DNA of 45,167 nt from a virus. The stretch lies in the IMG/VR virus record IMGVR_UViG_3300048588_000233, positions 1 through 45,167 of that record; one strand, 5' to 3'. How positions within the stretch are numbered: position 1 is the stretch's first letter; the number at the start of each line of letters is the position of its first letter. Positions 1 to 8,238 of the stretch are shown piece after piece. A model generated the notes under the pieces. That model made no database searches and was not told the DNA's origin. It saw only the letters and a list, made by a program, of their open reading frames with translations. The position numbers and the translations under genes are program-made.

Positions 1-127
1 TTTCGATGTTGAATTTCATTTAAAATATAGGTTAGCTTCTTTTGCTCGTCTTTTAACAAGCCCTTGAAGCGTTCTTCCTCCTGCCTTAACCCATTTATTG
101 AATTGGTTTTTTATGTCGGGGTCGTTT
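1..127. repeat. Left copy of the 127-bp terminal direct repeat
   Basis: Bases 1-127 are identical to 45041-45167. The repeat carries the 3' end of the lysozyme gene and the start codon of a 28-aa ORF that runs backwards across the junction. The repeat ends with the window and no other terminus signal is seen. 127 is a common maximum k-mer in assembly, so this is best read as the overlap of a circular contig (unit 45,040 bp) rather than a biological terminal repeat. Confidence 0.97.
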
Positions 128-516
128 GGGTTTGCATTAACCCTTTTTAAAAGTGTGCTGCTTTTTAAAGCACCTTTTCCAAGATTGTAAGTAAAGGAAA
201 CGAGCGCATCAAATTGATTTTGGTTTATCAACGGCACTACAAGCGCATCAACCGCATTTTCATAAACAACCACCATATTTCTAAGTAAGTCCGTAGCCTG
301 TTTTTCAGAAATTGGAATATCATTCATTGTTACTTTTTTTCCATTTGGATAATAGGTAGCACCATAACCAATTGTCGGGACACCTACTGCATCCAAATAA
401 GGTGCGCTCCTAAATCCCTCAAACTCTTTGATAAGGTTTAATCCGTTTTCGCTAATTTTCATAATTCTGGTTTTATAGTCAAAATATTTTCTAAACCAAT
501 TAAATGGAAGTATCAT
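16..516 (-). CDS. Endolysin, T4-type lysozyme (GH24 muramidase)
   Basis: This peptidoglycan hydrolase cleaves the MurNAc-GlcNAc bond at host lysis. The GH24 catalytic triad is visible as Glu33 (in FEGF), Asp42 (YLDA) and Thr48 (PTIGYG), with the same 9 and 6 residue spacing as T4 lysozyme E11/D20/T26. The QFDALVSFTYNLG motif follows. The ATG at 516 overlaps the upstream stop as ATGA, supporting the 166-aa form; an internal Met19 (MKISENG) would give the usual compact lysozyme. The N-terminus (MILPFNWFRKYF) is aromatic and basic rather than a signal peptide, so export probably relies on the holin. Its own stop overlaps the start of the 28-aa ORF at the circle junction. Confidence 0.93.
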   Translation of the reverse strand: MILPFNWFRKYFDYKTRIMKISENGLNLIKEFEGFRSAPYLDAVGVPTIGYGATYYPNGKKVTMNDIPISEKQATDLLRNMVVVYENAVDALVVPLINQNQFDALVSFTYNLGKGALKSSTLLKRVNANPNDPDIKNQFNKWVKAGGRTLQGLVKRRAKEANLYFK

Positions 517-896
517 TTTGCCTGTCTTTTTCTTAATATTTCATTTTCAACTTTTAATTCTGAAACCATCCTGCGCAATTCGTTGTTCTCGGTCATTAAC
601 TTGGATATTTCTACGTGAAGTTTACTATTGTCTTTTTGAAGCGCAACAATAGCAGAGCGTTGTTCTCTATTCTCAACCTTTATATCGTCCATTTCTGAAA
701 GTATGCGGTCAATCTGTTTATTGGCTTGCTCAGTAAACTTATCATAAGCAACTTGCATATTTTGTAAAGCACTTGCTTGCTGGTCTTGCTCACTAATTTT
801 CCGTGTTTTTCTTCCTAAAAAAAAGGTGAGAATAGCTGTAAAAAATCCTCCAAGCGTGGTAAGGATTATCTCAAAATTATTGGTAAAAAAATTCAT
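513..896 (-). CDS. Membrane-anchored coiled-coil protein of the lysis cassette
   Basis: The 127-aa protein has one N-terminal membrane segment (about residues 8-27, IILTTLGGFFTAILTFFLG), then a basic patch (RKTRK) and an uninterrupted charged heptad-type coiled coil to the end. This fits a signal-anchored periplasmic or cytoplasmic rod. It lies between a two-helix holin candidate and the lysozyme, and overlaps the latter by ATGA. An inner-membrane spanin-like role or a holin regulator is possible from position and topology, but no family is recognised. Confidence 0.7.
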   Translation of the reverse strand: MNFFTNNFEIILTTLGGFFTAILTFFLGRKTRKISEQDQQASALQNMQVAYDKFTEQANKQIDRILSEMDDIKVENREQRSAIVALQKDNSKLHVEISKLMTENNELRRMVSELKVENEILRKRQAK

Positions 897-916
897 AGAT
901 TTGGGGTCTTTCTTAT

Positions 917-1144
917 TTATTTCAATTCTTCATAATCGCTAACAGTCATTCCCATTGCCTTATGAAAAGTGTCCTTTATTTTTTGCTTTTCCTTTTTCTC
1001 CTGTGTGGAATTGTACTTTTCATAGATGGCAAGTATCAAAAGAATAGCACCCGAAATATATTCAAGGTCTTTCCCTATTGCCATTAAAACAATCGCTCCG
1101 ACTATTGCCAGAATGTAAACCACGTTTTTCATATTTAATTCCAT
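917..1144 (-). CDS. Candidate holin, two membrane helices
   Basis: The 75-aa protein has two hydrophobic stretches (about residues 8-23 and 29-42, VVYILAIVGAIVLMAIG and YISGAILLILAIY) and a charged C-terminal tail rich in Lys and Glu. Size, topology and its place two genes upstream of the lysozyme fit a small class II-like holin. The start may be Met1 or Met5 (MKNVV). The call is by context; no holin family signature is evident. Confidence 0.65.
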   Translation of the reverse strand: MELNMKNVVYILAIVGAIVLMAIGKDLEYISGAILLILAIYEKYNSTQEKKEKQKIKDTFHKAMGMTVSDYEELK

Positions 1145-1155
1145 ATCTCTTATTT

Positions 1156-2283
1156 TTAAGCCATTAATCTATTACTTGCATCCAATAAATCAGCATCGCC
1201 CATAGCTACACTAAATCCAGCAAGAGCCTGTACCTTTCCGCCGAAGTAAAGACTTCCCGAAAGTTGCCTTCCAAGCTCCAAAACAGTAGTTGCAGAGAAC
1301 GTTTCAGCGTTGGTAATGCTACCCACAAAAACACCATTTAAAAAACCCTCGGTTAAACTTCCTGTCCGTCTAAGTGCCAAACATTGTCTTGTGCTTGTCG
1401 GTCTTTGGCTTCCGTAACTTATAAGGCTTGCTGTGGTTGCAGGGTTATAGTTTGAATGTCGGAATAAGGTCGCTCTCGTATCGCTGTAAATACCGACCCT
1501 GTTTCCTGTGGTTACGCCCTGTTCGGTAAAAACACCTTGCACGGCTAATCCACTTTGGCTTTCAAACACAACGAAAACAGTGCTGTTCTTATCCAAAATG
1601 GAAGTTCCCGAAGCAGACGTTAAAAGGTCATTTGTTCCATCAAATTTCATAGCTTGCTTTCCGCCCGAAGTATCGGGTGTTCCTGCGTTATACCCTCTTG
1701 GCTGGTTTGCGGCTGTACCCTGTGTTAGTGTTCGACTTCCAACGTGGTCATAAAGCGCAGTTACATAACCACTATTTGCACCTAAGAACGTTGCCTGCGC
1801 TGCGCTATCATAGTCGTTTCCGCTAAAACCAATATCTAAGTTTCCACCCGCAGAACTTCTTTTGTTGTCCGCATAGCCACTATAAGCGGTACGCATTTTC
1901 TTATATCCATACCCGAAAACCCCGTTTGCGTATTTGTCGAATAGCAATATCAAATCTGTGCTTTGTGTTACCACGTTGCTGAAATCGCTTTTATTGCCAT
2001 TTATATCAACCGTCCTTAACTTAAATGAATATTCAACGCCATCCGCCAAATCTTCATTCACCCATCCCTCTGCATCATCATCTGTATTTTCAGAAAAAAC
2101 ATCATCTTTAAATACTTCATAATAAGCAATAGGGAAATCACTGCTTGGCGTAGTCCAATCTAAAGTAATGCTGTCATAGTCAAAAGCGGTTACGTTCAAA
2201 TCTGAAATTGCGCCAACGAAAACAGGGGGCGAATTTTGGGCACTCGCCAATCTCATTTGTTGTATGTGGTGGTTTCGGTTCAT
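1156..2283 (-). CDS. Tail fibre or receptor-binding protein: FN3 plus lectin-like domain
   Basis: The 375-aa structural protein has a fibronectin type III domain at about residues 24-108 (ITLDWTTPS, YYEVFKDD, SFKLRTVDINGNKS). A concanavalin A/LamG-like fold follows from about residue 190, with a VTALYDHVG stretch resembling arabinofuranosidase-type lectin domains and an AMKFDGTNDLLTS strand. Both are carbohydrate- or surface-binding folds common on distal tail fibres. It abuts the long fibre gene (2284) and is the last structural gene before lysis, so it is a strong candidate for host recognition. Confidence 0.75.
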   Translation of the reverse strand: MNRNHHIQQMRLASAQNSPPVFVGAISDLNVTAFDYDSITLDWTTPSSDFPIAYYEVFKDDVFSENTDDDAEGWVNEDLADGVEYSFKLRTVDINGNKSDFSNVVTQSTDLILLFDKYANGVFGYGYKKMRTAYSGYADNKRSSAGGNLDIGFSGNDYDSAAQATFLGANSGYVTALYDHVGSRTLTQGTAANQPRGYNAGTPDTSGGKQAMKFDGTNDLLTSASGTSILDKNSTVFVVFESQSGLAVQGVFTEQGVTTGNRVGIYSDTRATLFRHSNYNPATTASLISYGSQRPTSTRQCLALRRTGSLTEGFLNGVFVGSITNAETFSATTVLELGRQLSGSLYFGGKVQALAGFSVAMGDADLLDASNRLMA

Positions 2284-4338
2284 TTAGTCAAGCCAAATAA
2301 TTTCTTTAATTCCCGAAATATCATATCCTTTATTTGAATCTATTGAAGAATATGCTACATCCCAAGTTATAGAACCATCTACCCATTCAGCCGAAGAAAC
2401 ACCATTTACAAAAATCTCAACTTTTCCAATCTCACAAACAATTCTTACAGTATCTCCTATTGAAACTGTTGCGGTATCTTGAGTTACAAAAGATGAATTT
2501 TTTATAGTAAGACTTCCTGAAAAATAACTTAAATATACACTTGAAATTAGAAATGTTCCAACACCTGAAGTAGCAACCAAAAACCTTAATTCTCCACCAG
2601 ACTGCACTCTATCAATTACAAACTCCAAAGCCCATTTTGAAAAAGGAATATCCGAAGTTTTTAACAATCCGAAAGCCCCCCCATTTGGAGCGCCATAAGA
2701 GCCATCAGCTAAACTTAAAGTTCCAAATCCAATTATAGGATTACTGTTAATCTTAATCCAATCCCTAATAGATCCATCCCCCAAATCATCGGGTATAATT
2801 TCCCACGGTGGTGGCGCACTTCTTCTCAAAAAGGTATATGCAACAATAGCGTTATTGTGCCAAGCATACAAATCATAATACGCTTCTTCCTCAAACGGCG
2901 CGCCCTCAATATATTCCGCAGGGTTTCCGTCCGCATCTTCCAACGTTGGAAAATCCAAATCCCCTGTTTCTGTCTTTATGATTACCGTTGCGCTTTCTCC
3001 TGCGGGTGTAGCTGGATTGGTAAGCGAAAAAACAAACGCTTTTTCAAGGTTCGCAACATAACTATTACAGAAATTCCCGAAAGGATATAAAACAATATCT
3101 GCTTCTGTGTCAACTGTTACTAATGGTTTGCTTAATACTATTGGGTTATTTGCATCTGTGTTATCTACGTTTCCATTATCGCCTGTAACGCTTTCTACTG
3201 TTCCGCCACCGCCATTTTCAGAATAAGGCGCAGACATTAATTCATAATCATCAATATCTTCATCGGTAGTGCCAGTCCATCTATAAAAAGCCTGTAACTT
3301 TGTTTCGCCTACACCGAAAGTTATGTTTGGGTCATCGCTTGCGTCTTTAACACAAAGATCGTTCTGTAAACTTTGGTTTTCTTGGTCGGCTATCATAGCC
3401 GCTATATCTTCGTAGAATAGTTTGCTTACTTCTGAAGGCACAGTTGGCTGTGCTGTTAAATCCAAAAAGTCATCTGCCGTTGCTAATGTACCCGAACTTC
3501 CAAAAGTTCCATCGCCACCTCTCCATTGCCATAGTTTTAATACTCCGTCTTGCGTAGCCTGTACAAACTTTTCGTCTGTCATTTCAAAAGGCTGGTTTAC
3601 ATCGACATTAAAAGCATCTTCAACATCGGAGCTTCCAATATCCCCCAAATCAATTAATAATTCCGAAGGTATTTGAAAAGTATCTGAACCATCGGGCATT
3701 AATTCTGTATAAGCATTGCCAATAGAACTGCATACTGTTGTGCCAGAATTTAGTCTAAAAAACAATCTTCTTAAAACCGTTGGAGTTCCTCCACTTGTAG
3801 TAAATGAAGATGCAAGATTAAAAACAAATGTTATTAACTCCCCTTGATTGCAAGTATAGTTTCCGTAAGTGGCTATCGCTTGATTGATTGCGTCTTTCGC
3901 CCATTCTACACTCGGTCTATTTGTAGCTATTCCAATTAAGGAAACATTACGAAATACAGTCTTTATTTTATTGGGTTCTATTTTAACCCACTCTACGCCA
4001 TTATACTGCCAAAATGAAACTATTGCTGTTGATGGGCTAATTACTTGTGCAAAAAAATCACCCAATCCAAAAGAAGCGGGTGGTGTTACTAAAGGGGTCG
4101 TTGCTCCGTAATGTATTACAAGACCACTATTGTTATCTGCAATGCTTTTAACCTCGTTTATTGCAGCAACTAAATTTGTTCTGTCGGTAGTATCTAAGTC
4201 GTCAAGGTCGCCAATCAAATCGTTTGGTTGGTTTACCATTGCCTCCAAAATAGGACGTAAAACATCTGCGGTAATTTCTTCGTTTCCGTTCTCTATTATC
4301 CAAGTTTGGATAAGGTCTATTACATCTTCTAAACTCAT
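2284..4338 (-). CDS. Long tail fibre protein with C-terminal lectin-like domain
   Basis: The 684-aa protein has a modular build. Residues 1 to about 125 are a module paralogous to the whole 119-aa product of the preceding gene (both contain ENGNEEITADVLRP, NEVKSIA/NEVRSIA and VTPP...LGD). A central region carries the fibre-type ESVTGDNGNVDNTDANNP segment. The last 140 residues look like a beta-sandwich lectin (LFVATSG-like strands, VEIFVNGVSSAEW). Its start overlaps the preceding gene by ATGA. The N-terminal module probably attaches the fibre to the tail tip, which is inference. Confidence 0.75.
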   Translation of the reverse strand: MSLEDVIDLIQTWIIENGNEEITADVLRPILEAMVNQPNDLIGDLDDLDTTDRTNLVAAINEVKSIADNNSGLVIHYGATTPLVTPPASFGLGDFFAQVISPSTAIVSFWQYNGVEWVKIEPNKIKTVFRNVSLIGIATNRPSVEWAKDAINQAIATYGNYTCNQGELITFVFNLASSFTTSGGTPTVLRRLFFRLNSGTTVCSSIGNAYTELMPDGSDTFQIPSELLIDLGDIGSSDVEDAFNVDVNQPFEMTDEKFVQATQDGVLKLWQWRGGDGTFGSSGTLATADDFLDLTAQPTVPSEVSKLFYEDIAAMIADQENQSLQNDLCVKDASDDPNITFGVGETKLQAFYRWTGTTDEDIDDYELMSAPYSENGGGGTVESVTGDNGNVDNTDANNPIVLSKPLVTVDTEADIVLYPFGNFCNSYVANLEKAFVFSLTNPATPAGESATVIIKTETGDLDFPTLEDADGNPAEYIEGAPFEEEAYYDLYAWHNNAIVAYTFLRRSAPPPWEIIPDDLGDGSIRDWIKINSNPIIGFGTLSLADGSYGAPNGGAFGLLKTSDIPFSKWALEFVIDRVQSGGELRFLVATSGVGTFLISSVYLSYFSGSLTIKNSSFVTQDTATVSIGDTVRIVCEIGKVEIFVNGVSSAEWVDGSITWDVAYSSIDSNKGYDISGIKEIIWLD

Positions 4339-4694
4339 ATTATTTCAATCCAGTTATAGCCGTTATATTGATAGTATGCAATTAGCGTTGCCCCTGTGTA
4401 TCTTGCGTAATAATCGCCAAGAGAATAACCAACGGGAGGCGTAACGTTTGGGTCTGCGCTACCTGTGAATGTTGTATGTCCTTGTGCGTTTAATGCTATT
4501 GACCTTACTTCGTTTACAGCTTGAACTAAATTCAAAGCAAGTGTGTTTAGGTTTGCGGGGTCGCCCGTAACGCCTTTTACCGCATTTCCCAAATCAACAA
4601 GCAACGGTCTTAACACGTCTGCTGTGATTTCCTCATTGCCATTTTCTACAATGTAGTCCTCTATTTGCTGTATTGCATCTCCTATTGCGCTCAT
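4335..4694 (-). CDS. Short fibre-associated protein, copy of the fibre N-terminal module
   Basis: The 119-aa protein aligns along its whole length with the first 125 or so residues of the 684-aa fibre: IEDYIVENGNEEITADVLRP near the start, VNEVRSIALNAQG in the middle and YYQYNGYNWIEI at the end, matching FWQYNGVEWVKIEP. It appears to be a free-standing copy of the fibre attachment module, perhaps a trimerisation or adaptor partner. It overlaps the fibre gene by 4 nt and the upstream gene by 1 nt, so the three are translationally linked. Confidence 0.65.
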   Translation of the reverse strand: MSAIGDAIQQIEDYIVENGNEEITADVLRPLLVDLGNAVKGVTGDPANLNTLALNLVQAVNEVRSIALNAQGHTTFTGSADPNVTPPVGYSLGDYYARYTGATLIAYYQYNGYNWIEII

Positions 4695-5335
4695 TATGTT
4701 ATATCAAAGTCATCGTTAAAATCATTGTTAAAGTCGCCAAGTTCAACATTTGGAATATCCACGAACAGATTGTTAAAGTCTGTATTGGCATCGCCATCCA
4801 ACGGAACATATATATAAGGTGGTTCGTCCTCCATTCCGTTCTCTGGACTTATAAGCGTTAGAAAAGAACCGCCGCCGTTGTTCTGTAAATCAAAATCGTA
4901 ATCATCGGTTGTAAGTCCGTTCTCAAAACCGTAAATCTCTACCGTACCATCCGTAAATTGAACCGCCCCGAAATAGTTCGCTAAGTCCAAAGTCTTTAAT
5001 AAAACTTTTGTGGTTTCCTTTGCGCTAAATATTGGTAATTGAATACTGTGTATATATTGCGGTATGTTATCTTCAGTTTCTTTTGAGAAGGTTGCAAAAT
5101 ATCCGTTTCCGTTTGGCTGTCCTCTAAATAAATATCCCGTCTTTCCTGCGAACAATGAAAATCTAATGCGGTGCAGATAATTACTAAATCCTGTTCCTAT
5201 CTCGCTGCCAATAGTTGAGTTAATAACAAAACTTTCCACATCGCTTTTATTAACAAGCACAACAGATTGGTAGTACTTCTTAAAATTGCTCCTGCAAGAA
5301 ACATCTTGACCGCTATACAGCTTTATACAACTCAT
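4694..5335 (-). CDS. Virion structural protein, paralogue of the 7626-8225 product
   Basis: The 213-aa protein shares an N-terminal pattern (GQDVSCRSNFKKYYQSVVLVNK) and a core motif (QFTDGTVEIYGFENGLTTDDY, then NNGGG) with the 199-aa protein encoded just after the capsid gene, so the two are duplicates. The C-terminus is acidic and Asn/Asp-rich. It sits between the connector candidate and the fibres. Tail tube, tail terminator or decoration protein are all possible. The four-base overlap with the upstream gene indicates one operon. Confidence 0.6.
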   Translation of the reverse strand: MSCIKLYSGQDVSCRSNFKKYYQSVVLVNKSDVESFVINSTIGSEIGTGFSNYLHRIRFSLFAGKTGYLFRGQPNGNGYFATFSKETEDNIPQYIHSIQLPIFSAKETTKVLLKTLDLANYFGAVQFTDGTVEIYGFENGLTTDDYDFDLQNNGGGSFLTLISPENGMEDEPPYIYVPLDGDANTDFNNLFVDIPNVELGDFNNDFNDDFDIT

Positions 5336-5904
5336 AATCTTTTTGTAACTATGGAGCTTGAAATACCAAATCCCTTAGTGTTTGTTTTTGTCTTTCCACA
5401 ATTACCACCACAACCACAACCTTTACAGTCGTAGGTATTGAAGTTTTCGTAATCACTTGAATTTTTGCATAGATAGGAAAGTGTTTTTTCGTAGGTAAGT
5501 TTTCCCATATTGCGGTACTTATCAGAATACGCCTGTAATTCCTTTAATGGAGTGGGTATTGAGAATTGATTTGTTTTTGAAACCAATCCCGAAGGGGTAT
5601 CATTAAAGCCATTCAGTATTACATACCTTGAATAGCTGTAATACGCCCAAATACGCTTAATTCCTGCGTGTTTTCGTGTTCCATTGCACCCTTCGTACTC
5701 GCCACCATCAATAAGGTTTACCCATTTATCTTCCTCACTATCCCAATTATCAATAATATCCTGCCAAAAATCACAGAAAAGACCATCCATATCGAAGTCC
5801 GAAGCCTCGTTAATAGCAATATTCAGCTTGTTTAGGTCGCAGTGGTTGGCTATTTCGCCAATTCCATCAAAATCAGTTCTCGTTAGTAGTGGCATTTTGC
5901 TCAA
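5332..5904 (-). CDS. Candidate head-tail connector (adaptor) protein
   Basis: The 190-aa protein has the feel of the DUF6712-type adaptors of Bacteroidota phages: a start such as MPLLTRTDFDGIGEIANH, helical N-terminal half, and position directly after the portal. The C-terminus holds a compact Cys cluster (CKGCGCGGNCGK), which could bind metal. The first 32 bases overlap the portal gene; a start at Met4 shortens this to about 23. Family assignment is from memory of pattern only. Confidence 0.5.
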   Translation of the reverse strand: MSKMPLLTRTDFDGIGEIANHCDLNKLNIAINEASDFDMDGLFCDFWQDIIDNWDSEEDKWVNLIDGGEYEGCNGTRKHAGIKRIWAYYSYSRYVILNGFNDTPSGLVSKTNQFSIPTPLKELQAYSDKYRNMGKLTYEKTLSYLCKNSSDYENFNTYDCKGCGCGGNCGKTKTNTKGFGISSSIVTKRL

Positions 5905-7078
5905 TTATTTGTTGTTCATCGACCAATGGGATAATATTTGTTTCAAAACCAAGATATTTAAGTGTTCTTTCAATGGTTTTTCGCTCTTTTTGGGTCTGCT
6001 CTTGGTAGAAAAGCTTCATTTCTCGGTAGGTGTCGCCCGAAGTTCCGAACAAAGCACCTTCTCCAGCGTAAATCAAAGGCTCTGGCAGGTTGTTTGCAGC
6101 CCCTAAAATGTTTCTTCTTATACGCTTGTCCTGTTCGACAAACATTTTATCATCTATTTGGGATTTAATCTGCTCAATTTTTAGGACGTTATCCAAGCTG
6201 TCTGCTTGCTCTGTTCTTAAATGAAGTAAACTGCCTACGTTTTCCGCTCCCAATAACTTACCTAAGTCCTCCGAAACTGTATCTTCTTCTCCCTCATCCA
6301 ATCCTTGTGTTATCGCGATGACCTTTCCTAAAAAGCCTGTTCGCATTTCACGGTTTACGTAAAGAGAAAACCTAAACTCACTGTCCGCATCATTGAAAAC
6401 ACTATCAAATTTTGAAAGGGCGTACTTATATTTAGGGGTCATATTCAAATAGAACACTTGACCTCTGTAATGTTTTACCATTTGTTCAACGGTAACTTCA
6501 TCGTCCTTTTTAAGTTTCAATCCCACTCTTGCATCTGCCTTCATTTGTGCAATTACAATTTCAGGATTTGGATTGTATGGGTAGTACCAAGTTTCGTTTT
6601 CCGTTCCCCTTGACTTATAGAAATTGTTCTTTACTTGGTAATCCTTATAATATATTTTTCCCTTATACTCGTTGTCATCTTCCTTAGATATACGTGTATT
6701 GGAATAATCCAAAAGGTCAAGTTTTTGTTGGAATGGTTTTTCTGAAACTGGATCAAAACCATAACCAATCCAAATAAAAGAACCATTCTGCGTAGATACA
6801 TCTTCAGCGACCATATCCACGACATCGGAAAGCATATAGCCTTTTTTGGAGTTTACAAGCACATCATTTGTAACACCCTCACCACTAATAAACCGTTGCA
6901 TTATATCAGTGGCTCTTGTTGCGGTAGGGGAGTTGTTGATTGCTCGTTCTATCTCATAAGGATATAGGTTGTTCTCTCCGTTTAAATAGATGTTGTTATT
7001 TTTGTCATCTACTTTAATTTCACGGCTGAACAACTCAACAAGCGTGGCTCTTACCTTTCCGATAATGTCTTTAGCCAT
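5873..7078 (-). CDS. Portal protein
   Basis: The 401-aa protein forms the dodecameric DNA channel at the capsid vertex. It shows portal-type features: an ATRATDIMQRFISGEG helix early on, a central alpha/beta wing, and a C-terminal stem/crown with RRNILGAANNLPEPLIY followed by YREMKLFYQEQTQKERKTIE. Length is in the range of small siphophage portals. It lies downstream of the capsid gene rather than next to the terminase, which is unusual. Confidence comes from the C-terminal pattern and from the absence of any other portal-like ORF. Confidence 0.75.
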   Translation of the reverse strand: MAKDIIGKVRATLVELFSREIKVDDKNNNIYLNGENNLYPYEIERAINNSPTATRATDIMQRFISGEGVTNDVLVNSKKGYMLSDVVDMVAEDVSTQNGSFIWIGYGFDPVSEKPFQQKLDLLDYSNTRISKEDDNEYKGKIYYKDYQVKNNFYKSRGTENETWYYPYNPNPEIVIAQMKADARVGLKLKKDDEVTVEQMVKHYRGQVFYLNMTPKYKYALSKFDSVFNDADSEFRFSLYVNREMRTGFLGKVIAITQGLDEGEEDTVSEDLGKLLGAENVGSLLHLRTEQADSLDNVLKIEQIKSQIDDKMFVEQDKRIRRNILGAANNLPEPLIYAGEGALFGTSGDTYREMKLFYQEQTQKERKTIERTLKYLGFETNIIPLVDEQQIIEQNATTNEN

Positions 7079-7079
7079 C

Positions 7080-7610
7080 TTACAGGGTTTTTGCTATAAC
7101 GGCTCTTTTTTCATCTACTTTCTTTGCATCACCAAAATCAATATTGTTTTCGGCTGCGTAGGCGTTAAGTTGTCTGCCTACTGCTTCTGAAAGTTTTATT
7201 TCCTCACCATCAACCAAAATGGTTTTATCGGCTTCGATTTTGGGAAGTGTCTTAAAGTGTTTTTTTCGCTGCTCAATTTCTTCCTTTGTTCCGTTTGTTA
7301 GGTAACTTACCGCAAAATCTTCGGTCATTGTGTTTCCTCGGCTTCTATATGGAATCTTACCTATTTTGTATGTATGGATAATTGATTTTGCGTTTTTTTC
7401 AAGTTCAAATTGCTTACTTGTTTTCATCTTAAAATATTTAGGTGTTTGTTTGCCTTGCACAAATCGTTTCCAATCTGTTTTAAATGTGCATCCTGCGCAC
7501 TTTGGCTTTCGCCCGAACAAGGCTTCAAATTCTGTTAAATAAGAAAGCATAAGGTGTTCATTGCTGCGCACCTTATGCTCTCCAAGTGTGATTAAATCCT
7601 CACGTGTCAT
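7080..7610 (-). CDS. Hypothetical head-region protein with a CAGC motif
   Basis: The 176-aa basic protein is encoded between the capsid-side genes and the portal. Visible features are a Cys pair (KPKCAGCTFKTDWKRF), a helical C-terminal third (GEEIKLSEAVGRQLNAYA) and no membrane segment. It ends one base before the portal gene, so it is in the same operon. It may be a head-completion or DNA-binding virion component; no family is recognised. Confidence 0.6.
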   Translation of the reverse strand: MTREDLITLGEHKVRSNEHLMLSYLTEFEALFGRKPKCAGCTFKTDWKRFVQGKQTPKYFKMKTSKQFELEKNAKSIIHTYKIGKIPYRSRGNTMTEDFAVSYLTNGTKEEIEQRKKHFKTLPKIEADKTILVDGEEIKLSEAVGRQLNAYAAENNIDFGDAKKVDEKRAVIAKTL

Positions 7611-7625
7611 AAGATTTGTTTTTCC

Positions 7626-8225
7626 TTATGAAGCTGGATTTTCAAATGCTGCGTCAAAGTCTGCGCTTTCCTCGCCCGGTACGGCTGAAACATAAACCAA
7701 AGGCAAGTAGCTTTCTGGTGTCTGTTCGTTGGAAGAAAGAACTATTGCAGTTCCCCCACCATTTTCAGCTATTGAATAAGTATAGTCGCCTGTACTCAAT
7801 CCGTTCTCTGCCCCATAGATTTCAACTGTTCCGTCCGTAAATTGAAGGGCAACTAAATAGCTACCTTTGTCTAAACTTTCAAGAATACATTTTGAAACCT
7901 CGTCCGCACCTACAACAAGCATCTGTACTTCGTGAGCGTAACTCCCAAAGCCTAAGTCAGAAGTTGTTTTGTTAAAGCGTCCGAAGTAGTTTGAACCGTT
8001 TTCCGACCCTGTAAATCTGTAACCAGTTGCTCCCTCTTTCAAGGTAAACGATACTTGGTACTTACATTCAGGGGTTTCTAATTCAAAGTCCGTTTTTGTG
8101 ATTGTCAGCGTATCAATATCAACTTTGTTCACGACTACCGCTTGCTGGAAATACTTTCTTTTAAGAGGTGTACAAGCTGCGTCCTGACCGTTTAATAATC
8201 TCGCACATAATGGTAATACTGCCAT
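7626..8225 (-). CDS. Virion structural protein encoded next to the capsid gene
   Basis: The 199-aa protein follows the capsid gene by 13 bases and is paralogous to the 213-aa product at 4694-5335 (shared LNGQDAAC start and QFTDGTVEIYGAENGLSTGDY core with a following ENGGG). The core reads as beta-strands. Position after the capsid suggests capsid decoration or tail tube; the duplicate near the fibres suggests a pair of related virion subunits, for example tube and terminator. Confidence 0.62.
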   Translation of the reverse strand: MAVLPLCARLLNGQDAACTPLKRKYFQQAVVVNKVDIDTLTITKTDFELETPECKYQVSFTLKEGATGYRFTGSENGSNYFGRFNKTTSDLGFGSYAHEVQMLVVGADEVSKCILESLDKGSYLVALQFTDGTVEIYGAENGLSTGDYTYSIAENGGGTAIVLSSNEQTPESYLPLVYVSAVPGEESADFDAAFENPAS

Positions 8226-8238
8226 AATTTATTTGTTT

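Noticed and set aside
1-127. Biological direct terminal repeat
   Set aside because: The length equals a common assembly k-mer and the lysis genes continue across the join; read depth would be needed to prove otherwise.
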